Positions 36,111 through 45,872 of a stretch of DNA of 64,000 nucleotides are shown here, one piece after another. Source of the DNA: Parascedosporium putredinis (Eukaryota; Ascomycota; Sordariomycetes; Microascales; Microascaceae); assembly GCA_949357655.1 (NCBI GenBank), contig CASHTG010000015.1, positions 4,092,001-4,156,000 on the forward strand, read 5' to 3'. Made by a program: the position numbers and the translations under genes. The notes below the pieces were generated by a model. It was not told where the DNA came from, searched no databases, and saw only the letters and a list, made by a program, of their open reading frames with translations. How positions within the stretch are numbered: the stretch's first letter is position 1; every line of letters starts with the position of its first letter.

Positions 36111-36714
36111 GTTTACGTTATTCTGTCATCTAGCTGCATCACCAGCAAAGCCCAAGCTTCAGTCTCCCACTATTACTTATTGTCGACTAAGCCGCTGCCC
36201 TTCGTATCAGAGGGTAGCCGCCCAGGTACCGTTGGATTAGGGGGTAGCCAGGTTACTGTTCCTCAAAGTTATCATCCTTGCATGAGCTGCACTAGAGTCG
36301 AGTTACCTTGCCATTTTCACGTCTCACGACACCATGCTCGCAGGGGAACAAAGGGCGCTGCAGCTGCTACCCCGGGACCAACAAAGGGATAATAGCGAGC
36401 CTTTTTGGAAACTATTGGCACGTCAACATTCCAGGAAATCCAAGTTGTGACCTCGAATAGGAGAAGAGAAATTCTTGTTTAAAAGGAGCGAGGGATTAGA
36501 GAAAGGTTCAAAGAGCGCAGTCTTTCCGGATCACTGCGGGATCACTAATCCCCCGCGCCGATACGTGAGCTATTCTTTTCTTTCCAAAACAGGGCCGTCT
36601 TCCTCCTCAGAATGGGAAAAGAGCGAATCTGCGACCCTTCTCTTCCTCCATCTATTTCCGTAGCTCGCCTCCCACCTTTGCCAGCCCCCGCCGGAACCTT
36701 TGCGCATCATCGAC
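36111..36714. other. Intergenic region between two tandem + genes
   Basis: Short spacer with the 3' flank of the radical SAM gene and the promoter of the next gene. Nothing specific was seen. Confidence 0.5.
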
Positions 36715-37459
36715 ATGGCTGTAAGACGAAGCCGCGAGGCGCGGCCCACAACCAGCCATTGCCAACTTTTCAAGCCGGAGCCTTCCCCTCCGGATCCATC
36801 TTCGCGCCCCGTTCGGTCCAAGACCTCCTCGTGGAGAGATCCTACCTTGTCAGCGCCCTCTCGGTGCAAGGAATCCAATCTTACGAGCTCATCCTCCGCC
36901 TATCAGAGGCAGAACGAGACGCGGCATCCTTGACCAGCGGTAACCGCGAGATCGGGTGGTGAAGCCACCACCCAGACAGCGGCGGAGGCTAAAGAAGCAG
37001 ATTGCGTCTCTCAGGGCTAGGCTTCGAGCCGCCGCGGAGCAGGAACAGGCCATTATCGTACGCCTCGGAGAGCTCTACGTGGAGATGCAGAGCAGAGAGC
37101 GGTGGGTGCAGGCCCGGTTTCACCTCCAGCAAATTTCCGAATCGGAGCTCGGTGCTTCGCCGCTGCTGACCGCCACGCTCGTTTCAAAACCTACAACTAC
37201 TTTGATCCCCGGGTCGGCCTCGACGGCCCTAAGTCCTACGTCGCCGATATTTGTGCCTATGGGTAGCAAGGACGCTTATCCATCAGCCCCGCCGGGTATC
37301 CTCTACGCGACGCAACAGCTTGTTGAATGCTGGCTGGACAATCATCTATCAACACAAGGTGCCAGCTCAGCCCATGGTAGGGCCCGGATTGTGACCAGGG
37401 GCAGAGAATGCTATCATGGATTAGGTGTGGATATATTTGGGCTACCTTGCGCGTTGTAA
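36715..37459 (+). CDS. Small conserved fungal protein with central coiled coil, function unknown, two frame breaks
   Basis: About 248 aa after adding two bases. I recall similar Sordariomycete proteins starting with a block like AGAFPSGSIFAPRSVQDLLV, but no function is known. The middle part (ERSYLVSALSVQGIQSYELI, RLSEAERDAASLT) and RRRLKKQIASLRARLRAAAE, QEQAIIVRLGELYVEMQSRE, RWVQARFHLQQ form helices with coiled-coil spacing. The C-terminus is Ser/Thr/Pro-rich. The ATG at 36715 is in frame 1, the middle in frame 3 and the end in frame 2. The breaks are near 36724-36731 and at 36954-36956 (G3). The convergent neighbour is NECAP, 500 bp away. Confidence 0.68.
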
Positions 37460-37959
37460 AATATGAGGACCAATATGATATGGATGGTTGCGAAACCGAT
37501 GAAATTAACGTATTCTAGACTGAGTAACTGGGACGTTCAAGGCTAAAAGGCTTTGAATTAACATTTCTACCAATAATGCATATAACAGCTGTGACGGGTC
37601 TGTAATGAGGCCTAAGGTGTTGATGGGCAGGAAAAGTACGGCAAGCGTTGAAATGTCGATCCTCTTGTACTTCAGACACAAGGCTAGGTAGGTTATTCCA
37701 AGAAGAGTGTTGCCGTAAACACAAGGAGATAGGGAATACACGGAGAGGAAGAAGGATGGGGGAGGGGGTAGGTAAGCACGAAAAGAGACTTTGATTCGAG
37801 ATATTGATCCAGGGAATTCTCCACCAACGCCTTAGTCCTCGGAGAGGGAATAAATAAATTACGCCTTGCACTCTTCGTTACGAAGTAGGCTAGAGCCCCT
37901 ACAAAAAGGGGCAAAGGCGGAAACAAATTGAAAAAGAGAGCCCACAAGAAACAAAGAAG
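37460..37959. other. Convergent 3' intergenic region (unknown gene / NECAP)
   Basis: The 3' flanks of two convergent genes; no feature was recognised beyond A/T-rich patches. Confidence 0.55.
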
Positions 37960-38763
37960 CTATGCAAACTCTCCAAACTGGCCGTCGTCAAAGCCGAGGT
38001 CTTGGGCAGAAAGTCTCTTTTGCGCCCTACTAGTACGGGACCCGCTAGCGGGGAGGGGTAGGAACGAGCCTATGGAGGCTGAGGAGCTTGAAGCAGCGCT
38101 GGGGGCGGGGAAGGGAGAAGGCGGACAAGTCGCCGCCGGTGGGCACGGAGTCATCGTCCCTGGGGCGGTGGCGGCGCTGGAACTTGGACCCGCCAAAGCT
38201 CACGGTGATGGTCTCGCCCTCCTTGAGGCTGAGGTCGCGGGTCTCGGCCTGTTTCTTCTCCTTGGCGCGGGCAGGATCGGAGGCGGAGTCGGCGTCGGCG
38301 CCGGGGGCCAAGACGGACTTTCTAACCTCTTGGAGGGCGACGCCAAAGTCAAAGGCGTCGCTGCGGTCCTCGAAGCCGATGCCGAGGACGGCCTTGCGGC
38401 CGCTGGGGTCGCGGACTCGCACGGCGAAGAAGCGGAGCTGTCGATGACGGGTTCGACGGCGGCTTCGTCGGTGTAGGGGGCGGCGGCGAAGAGCTCGCCC
38501 GTCTTGGGGTCCTCGAGGACGACGTCGGCCTTGAGGACTTCTTGGGCTTGGCCGGCGGCGCTCTGCTGCTCGTACGAGGTCTCAATCACGCGGCAGCGGG
38601 CGGTGAAGATGTGGCGGGCGGGGTCTTCGGTCCAGGTGGATGCCGAGTAGCCCTTGGTGGAGGCGAGGGGGAATGTTGTAGACGTGGACGGGGTGGACGA
38701 CGAAGAGGACGCGCTGGAGGGCGTCTGGGGGAGGGGAGTTCCTGTTGCTGGATCGACGGACAT
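37960..38763 (-). CDS. NECAP-like endocytosis adaptor (DUF1681), five frame breaks
   Basis: Intronless, 269 aa after adding six bases at five places. NECAP proteins bind the AP-2 ear and regulate clathrin-coated vesicle formation. The PH-like NECAP fold is clear in pieces: DALQRVLFVVHPVHVYNIPP, KGYSASTWTEDPARHIFTAR, ADVVLEDPKTGELFAAAPYT, VRDPSGRKAVLGIGFEDRSD, AFDFGVALQEVRK and EGETITVSFGGSKF. The tail ends in an acidic-Phe segment (DLGFDDGQFGEFA) like adaptor-binding tails. The pieces lie in two alternating frames. The breaks sit at G/C runs on the + strand: 38727-38731, 38667-38671 (two bases lost), near 38434, 38101-38105 and 38107-38110. The fold is complete and ordered after correction, so I read this as an intact gene with sequence errors. 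The GC-rich runs make it the worst-hit gene in the window. Confidence 0.85.
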
Positions 38764-40093
38764 GGCGGCTGCTGTTGTTATGTTGGGTTGCGCGCGTTTG
38801 TGTACGACCTCTGGCGTGGACTGAGGAAGACGGGATATAAATGGCGATAGTTTTTTGATTCAATGGCCTTGTTTGTTCCTCTGGTTGTTTCGCACGTCCG
38901 TCTACGGTTCCGAGCGAGCGGGTAAGTTTGGGAGCTGGAAGAGAGAAAAGCTGGGTCGCTTAGGCTCCGGAGTGGAGGGTTTGCCGTTTTGAGGGTGGGG
39001 GCGAAGGGGGAAAAGGGATTAGGTTGAAGATCGGCTTTCCTTCTCTCGTGTGGTTGAAGGAAGTTACTAGTAGTCACTGCTTGTGATGGGAAACATCAAT
39101 GGCTCGAAAGGGGATTGAGGGGTAGCTCTTTGGAGAGGGTGGGGCTCAAGCCTCAGGGGAGGAGACCGCCACAGAGAGGAGGGGCAGTTCGAAACGAAAG
39201 ATCTATAGCTCAACTGTGCCTGCTGTCGTGGTGGAGTCGTGATGTAGAGTGCACATAGAGTATTCATGGGAACCCTGGGGTTAATCATGGGGCTTCCCTC
39301 GAGTCTTCAGACGTTATATCAATAGCCAACCGCCCATCAGTCCAATCCTCTTGCCATGCCCTGCCTCACGCTGCAGATGCACGGATGGGCCTTTGATAAC
39401 TTTTTGTTCTCAGTGCCTACCTCAGTACTCTCACTACGAATTCGGTGCTGGCTGGAGTATGCCGTTGCATAGGGCTATTCACGGCAACAGGGAGCGGTGC
39501 CGAGGGGCAATTAAAGCCGTTCTGTAACTTGAAGTCTGATCAATCTATTGGCTTTGAAAAGTGTCGAGGTGCCCCTCCAAAATCGACGGAGGGTCGCGGG
39601 GTGGGTTGATCCATGCATGTATCCAGTACCGATAACGAAGCCTGCTTCCGTGCACTTACCAAGTACTAAATACCAACGGAGAGCTCTCGCCGTCTTTTCT
39701 CTCCCCCACATTCGAGGAGTTTTGTTTGCGACTGACTCACTTTGATCCGGAAACGACGACGACGACAATCAGCATCCCCAAGAAAGCATTAGTACCGCGA
39801 TCTGTCGAAACTGAGCCAGGAACCAAACGACAAAGCCGCCATTTTCCAATTCCCTCCCCTCCGCCTTTCTCTCTGTCCCTCTCTTTATATATCTCTCTCT
39901 GTCTCTTTGTTTCCCCGCGACGTGAATCCGCACCCGCCTCGCCCTTACTTTTTCTCACTCACAAGCGCGCGAAAGATATCCTAGAAAATAGGGCACGACT
40001 GCCCCAAAGTCTCTTCCGCTCAGAGAGCGACTCGCAACGTTACCCGAAACCACATCAACGCACCGGTCATCTAGCCCCCTTCCACCCAACACC
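38764..40093. other. Divergent promoter region NECAP / eIF2B alpha
   Basis: A 1.3 kb shared upstream region. Near the eIF2B alpha start it contains a CT-rich tract with a TATA-like core. No other gene was recognised. Confidence 0.55.
39850..39915 (+). promoter_or_regulatory. CT-rich promoter tract with TATA-like core for the eIF2B alpha gene
   Basis: A 65-base pyrimidine tract interrupted by a TTTATATAT element (39884-39892), about 200 bases before the ATG at 40094. CT blocks next to the transcription start are common in highly expressed fungal housekeeping genes. The assignment rests on position and composition only. Confidence 0.35.
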
Positions 40094-41313
40094 ATGGCGG
40101 CGGACTCCAGCCAAAACGCCGGTCAGGCCCCCACCTCGACAAACCTCCCTCTCCGTCCCATGCCCTCGACCTCGTCCTCCTTCGACATCGTCGCCGCCTA
40201 CCACCACCTGCTCGCGACGAACCCCGCCTATACCCAGCCCGTCGCCGCCATCCAGGCCCTCATAGAGCTCCTCAACGCCCAGCCCACGTCCACCGTGTTC
40301 GAGACCCTCGACCTCATCAAGTCCCAGGTCGCCGTCCTCCACGCCTCGGTCCGGAACCCTGTGCCCCTCATGGCCGGCACCGACCTCTTTGAGCGCTTCA
40401 TCGTCCAGTCCCTGAGACAGCGTGAGGATGACGAGTCGCGCCGGGGTGGCGGCTTCGAGGCTACCCGCGACCACCTCCTCTCCAACTCGGCCGTCTTCGC
40501 TACCCGCGCCATCCAGGCCCGCGAGAGCGTCGCCAACATTGGGTGGAAGCTCGTCAAGGACGGATCGACCGTCCTCACGTCGGGCGCCTCGCGCGCCGTC
40601 TCCGGCCTCCTCTGCCGTGCTGCCGAGCAGGGCATCATCCGCTCCGGCCGCGTCACCTTCCAGGTCGTCTACGTCCGCGACGAGCACCGGGCCCAGGAGA
40701 GCGACGGCGTCTGTGCGGAGCTCCGCAAGGCGAGTATCCCCGTTGCCGAAATCCCCGAGACCGCCGTTGCCCACGTCATGGGCCTCCAGCGCCGCATCAC
40801 CATGGTCATTGTCGGTGCCGAGGCCGTGCCCCAGAGCGGCGGCATCTTCTCCCGCCTCGGCACCGCCCAGATCGCCAAGCTGGCCTACGCGCACGAACCC
40901 CAGATCCCTTTTACGTAGCCACTGAGGAACACAAGTTTGTCAGGATGCCTACCTTGCCCACGGGCCAAAAGGACAAGGACCTGGGCTTTGCCCAGAGCCT
41001 ACTCGATTTCACCACCGACGGCCCTAGCCGGCTCCCTCAAGACCCAATTGACTACACGGTAAGTGAATCTTCCCCTTTCCCCCGGATCTTTGTGTCTTGC
41101 AGATGAGCGGGCATCTAACCTTTGTTTTTGTCTCCCCTCTCCCCACTCCAACAGCCTCCAGAATGGATTACAAATCTCGTCACAGAGTTCGGAATTCACA
41201 AGCCCGAATACCCTTTCCTCCAGCTCATGGATGCCTACGGAACGATGGTCCCCGATCGTATTCTCACCAAGGCTCACAGAGACTTGGATGAGGAGGGTAT
41301 GTTGGAAGAGTAG
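40094..41313 (+). CDS. GCN3: Translation initiation factor eIF2B subunit alpha (GCN3-like), one frame break
   Basis: Two exons: 40094..41058 and 41155..41313, about 374 aa after one added base. It is the regulatory alpha subunit of eIF2B, the guanine exchange factor for eIF2, which senses phosphorylated eIF2 in the integrated stress response. Order: helical N-terminal domain (FDIVAAYHHLLATNPAYTQP), then the Rossmann-like regulatory domain with VLTSGASRAVSGLL, FQVVYVRDEHRAQESDG, AVAHVMGLQRRITMVIVGAE, GGIFSRLGTAQIAKLAYAH, PFYVATEEHKFVRM and the C-terminal YTPPEWITNLVTEFG. The break is at 40898-40901 (C4), where one base joins the AHE end to PDPFYVA. The intron (96 nt) has a GTAAGT donor and ends CCAACAG. 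The start sits in a good Kozak context (ACCATGG). The 275-aa antisense frame is a shadow of its GC-rich third positions. Confidence 0.92.
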
Positions 41314-41950
41314 AGCTCACTGCGAAGCGCCGAACTGGTGAAGAGATGGCGGACGCCCACCCCCAAAAGGAAAAGAAGACGGGAATATAGAATAAAAGTC
41401 AACCACGGTACGAGGGCGTCAGGTAGGGCTACTTGGGATGTCTATATAGTTTGATTTTCGTCGCATTATGTCACGGCGTTGTGTGGTTTCTTTTGCTTCT
41501 TCCTTTGTTTCCTTTTGCTTCCGTTCTTTTGTTTTTTTTTTTCTTCCAACCTAATCGTCATTGACCTTCTTCTCGACGCCATCTTGGTTTTTGTGTATGC
41601 TGCTTTTTCCATAGCCTCTCTTTGTCATTCGATTATACAGCAACATCACTCTAGAGAATCGTGTTCGGTGCGATTACAAAGTCTGCGTCCTCTTGGGTGC
41701 TTCGCTTGCGTGGAGCCTAACTTCTTGCGGGGGTGGAACTAAGGTTGGATTTTGATTTGCAGAAAAGTAGAAAAGAATTTAGACAAACTATCAATTATTC
41801 AATCTGGCCCATACAGTTCAGTTTCCCCCTTCATTACCCGCGGATACTTTCGGTGTTATTCTGATTTGTTTTGTTGCCCTCTGTTCGAAATGTCCCCACT
41901 CCCCAAGTCCAACTATGACTACATGTACCGAAGTGGTCTGATACTGTTTT
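41314..41950. other. Convergent 3' intergenic region (eIF2B alpha / egt1)
   Basis: The 3' flanks of two convergent genes. A strong T-rich stretch at about 41490-41560 suits the end of the eIF2B alpha transcript. No gene was recognised. Confidence 0.6.
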
Positions 41951-44900
41951 TCAAACTTGAGGCTTGTCACGGACTAACCGGGCGCCGACCCAGGCATACA
42001 TGTAGTTACGTTGATACCAGTTGACACTAAACCAGTCATCATCAGTATAAAAGATCAAAGGTGGTGGACAAAGGTAGGCACAGACGAGGATATATGCAAA
42101 GATGGGAAGGGGGAGACGCGACGGGTAAAAAGTGAACGAGGAAGAAAAGAGGCTCTGTCCGGAGGGCCGAATAGACCACAGAGCCAGCCAGGGTTGGAAT
42201 TTGGAGAATACGCGTGTTTGGAAAAAGAGCGTGGGCACTTACAAGGACTTCCGACCAGCAATCCGCGGGTGGGTGGCCCACGAGCCGCCAAGCACAATGT
42301 TATGTTTCTCGTCAAAGAAATCAGCCGTGTAAGCGGGGTAGAGTGTCATGGGCTCGAAGCCATCGTGCTTTCGCAGAGGCGAGCTTGTCCACTCCCAGAC
42401 CCCGCCCATCGCGGCCTGGCCGCCGAGGCGGTCGCCTCGGTCGGTGACGGGGTTGGATGCCAGTTCTTCAGACCGACATTGGCCCCCTGGAGATCAACAA
42501 ACAGCTGCTCGGCCCCGCTGCCTGCGATCTCGCTTGCCGGGGGCGATGGCGGGGTTTCTTCAACTCCGTCGTTGATTAAATGACTATCTCGCCACCCACT
42601 TGTTAGCCTACCCCATGTGTCTCTCTCTTTAGATCTAACAGCGGAACAGAAGGGGGAAGACAAAAGAAATAAAGCGAGGAGTGAATCTTAATTATTGTGG
42701 ACGATGGGAGGCACGTACCTGTTCACGGCCGGAACCGTCTTTCCTAGTGTTTGCTCCGCCTTTTCGGTCTCGCTTCTTTCCGTAAAGGAGTAGAGGCTCC
42801 GCGCCTCTTCAAAGGTTGGGATCCGCCCACCCATCCATGCGGCACATCCGGAGAGTTCGTCATAGGAGGCAAAGACTGGCCAGTCGAGAGCATACTCGAG
42901 CGGGATCAGCCCGTACACTGTCCTTACTGCGATATTTTTGATCAAGTCAGACGGCGCGCTACTGTCCCTGCTACTTCTGCCTTCCGAAGGAGTCTTCTGC
43001 ACTAGATTCGCCCATGATGCTGGAACGCCATCAAGGTTGTTTTCGTAGAGGTAAGTGGCGTACTACAACTGTTAGCTAGAGTACGACCGCCAAGTTCAAT
43101 AGTCATCACACTTTACCTCCTCATTCGAGATTGGACGGCCTTTTGCTTGAAAGGCTGGAACCCTTAGCTGCCTAGATGGCTTCTCGTTGTCCCTGCAAAA
43201 ATCCTAGTCAGCATTCTTTTTCCCGCACCTTTTGGCAAACAACGGGCATTTGTAGCGTCAATGCACGGAGTTAGGGAAGGGGGCGAGGGCGGGTACTATG
43301 CTCACCACCCGAAATGGACATCTTCAGTCCCATCTTCTGGGTCGTCGATGCCAATCGAAATCACTTGCTCGGGCACGTCATGCCACATGTTGGTAACTCG
43401 AGACTGACGCGCCTTATAGGCGAGACCCTCAAAGTCGGGTCGAGGAGCCGTCGGGGGCGGCTGAGTCTTGTCACTCTGCAACATCATGTAGAGCAGGGTC
43501 TCGAAGTGCATTGCTTCATGTTCAAATCCCACCCAGATTCCTCTCTGTACAGCACGTGGGATAGAAGAGGGTCCGTCACGGTAAAATCTCCGAAGCCGTG
43601 CCCGCACGCCCTCCTGGTACGCGATAATCTCCTCTACCGGGGGCCACTCATCCGGGATCTTCGAGTGGGCATGGCACAGCTCCGGATTGTCCACATCAGG
43701 GTCGATACCGCGCTCAAATATATCCCAGAAATACCCGGGCTCCGTAGCGGCCTCCCCACTTGTCTTGGTCAGCTGAATGTCGAGGAAGGTTGGAATATGG
43801 CCGAGATAAAAGATGCAAGCATTGCGTAGTCTGATGGGTTTTCCAAAAGCTCGTCACTAGGGATCATCGCCCTCGTGAGTTTATCCCACTCACACCAGAG
43901 GGAATCCCAGTCCTCAAGTGAAGGGAGTGTTGTCTGTGCGTATGTGGAGGGTACCAAGCTAAAAGACATATCAGGCTGCTTTTGTAAGAGATGAAGTCCT
44001 ATTGGATACAATGTTAGAGAGACCTGCTAGCAAGGTGATAGCTCTGCCCTTGGTGGGACGGATGGATCCTTACTTACCATATTCATCCCCTTTAGACCAA
44101 TGGCCAATCTCGGTAAGTCTAGCCGTGGCCCAAAGTCGGTCCCGTTCGTCGGCCGAGTACTTGAGGCTCTGCTCGACCTGGATGCGCTCGTAACTGCGGA
44201 CAACTTTGCCAAGAACGACAGTGTCCCGTATGGGCGAGTAGAACGCTCGGTGGCCACCACCCTGCTCATCATACACGTATTCTCCAATAACCTTCCAGTC
44301 GTTCTCGTCGAAAATCTGGTCCCCAAGGACTTCGTTCGCCTGGGAGAGACCATTGAGAATGAACCTGCCGCGTGGTGTCAGTGATCATGAATCGAGGACT
44401 AAGAGAAGTAGGAGCGAGCGAATCTTTGGAATGCGAGACTAAAAGCCTGCTGCATGTCTAGGGGCTCTTAAGAGCGGCCTTACCTGTGAGTCAGACCTTG
44501 TCTGTCTGTGGACATTGATGAACAGTTAGCCGTGCTTGCCAAAAGAAAAAAAAAAAAAGGAAAAAGCCCCTAGGTCTAGAGAAGAGGGCAACTATGTGGC
44601 CGCTCAGACTTACCGTTATACGCATGGCTACACGTGTCCCTGTCAGTATTTCTTTTGGTGAGGCTCATCACAAAAGTTGAGGGTGTGTGTGTGGTCTCGC
44701 CTGGAGGGGCGAAGGAGTACAATACAGGACGTACTAGACTTTGGCTGGGTCCGCGCAAGAATCCACGCCAATCAACATCATGTCAGAGGGACCAAGGGTC
44801 GAGGAGAAGCTTGTCAGGAAATCAGCCGCTTCGCGGCGATCAAAGTTTCCTATTTCACGCAAAAATGAGCGAGAGGCTTGAAAACAGCATGGAGCTTATT

Positions 44901-45872
44901 GACGGTATCCTGGGAGGGGGAGAAGGAGGTCTTCGTACCAATACTGGACCCGAGGCTTAGGATACACTTAAATCGACTGGCTATTTCGGGGTTCCTGAGC
45001 CACTCACGACCGTCGTCGTAAGTGCCGAGAAGACCCTTGCAAGTGACATATTGGAAATCGGGGACTTGGGCTAGAGTCCTCTCGAGCTCTTGTTTAGAGA
45101 GGTCGAGGGCATAATACTCGACATGCTTCTGAGCATCCTCAAGCGCCTGCAAGAGCAAGCAGACCTTTCGCAGATTTCTATTCCGGGGCAACTTCATTTT
45201 CCCCCAAAACAGGGCAGGCCAACGTCAGCAGACACATTTGACGTTGCGGGGGACAAAGTTGATGCAAGAGAGGATGAACGGGTATTAGGATGAAAGAAAA
45301 AAATGACCTCAACGCACCCGCTTCCAAGTTCAATGATCATGGCTCCCTTTGGAATCCTTGAGGCAATGTCCTGGGCGGACTGCTTGAGCACGTCGATCTC
45401 ATAATTGGTAAGGTAATACTCTTCGAGGTATGTGATCTATATCGGCGTTAGCACTTTTATGGTTGATAGCTAGAGAGGAAGAAGCAAGACGAGGTAGAAG
45501 GAGAGGAAGCAAAGGAGGAGAAAAAAAGGTTGCTGTTTTTTTTTTTTGATAAGAGGAAACTCTCGTCCTGACCTGTCCTCGTCTTATAGACGGGGAATGG
45601 GCGGTGGGGGATGTATTCACCTCTTCGAATAGCTGCAACCCCTTCTCATTGTATAGAAGAAGTGTTGGTAGTTTTCTCGGGCCGGCGGCAGGCTCAAACA
45701 AGGTGAAGATCTCGTCCTTTAGATTCATCTCGACGAGCGTCCGTCGAATATCAATGATATCTGGAGTCGGCCCCGAAGCCCCATTGGAAGAATCTAAGCA
45801 TGGGCTAGGTGCCTTTGGCTCGGTCATTAGGACCGCTGCGGGCGCCATCCCCACGGCTACGGATTCGGACAT
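41951..45872 (-). CDS. egt1: Ergothioneine biosynthesis protein Egt1 (fused EgtD-EgtB), 12 exons, two frame breaks
   Basis: Exons: complement(41951..42026, 42243..42583, 42719..43062, 43117..43192, 43306..43998, 44078..44364, 44484..44505, 44614..44627, 44735..44849, 44939..45177, 45318..45436, 45621..45872), 859 aa with two added bases. The N-terminal half is an EgtD-type SAM-dependent methyltransferase that trimethylates histidine to hercynine (TLLLYNEKGLQLFEE, MIIELGSGN, CILSLGSSIGNF, YNDRQGLTHRF). The second half is an EgtB-type non-haem iron sulfoxide synthase that joins hercynine to cysteine: a DinB-like domain with the iron motif HEAMHFE (about 43500-43520), then an FGE-sulfatase domain (GGRIPTFEEARSLY, GGVWEWTSSP, GGSWATHPR, NWYQRNYMYAWVGARLVRD). 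The breaks are at 42450-42453 (G4) and 43836-43842 (G3T4). Exons of 14 and 22 nt encode the conserved HAYNDRQGLTHR segment; every junction keeps phase. Introns run 54-216 nt with CTAAC branch sites in several. The start is the first ATG (45872). Confidence 0.93.

Noticed and set aside
40067..40894. 275-codon antisense frame over the eIF2B alpha gene
   Set aside because: Its Asp/Gly/Ala/Val-rich composition mirrors the GC-rich codons of the real gene on the other strand.
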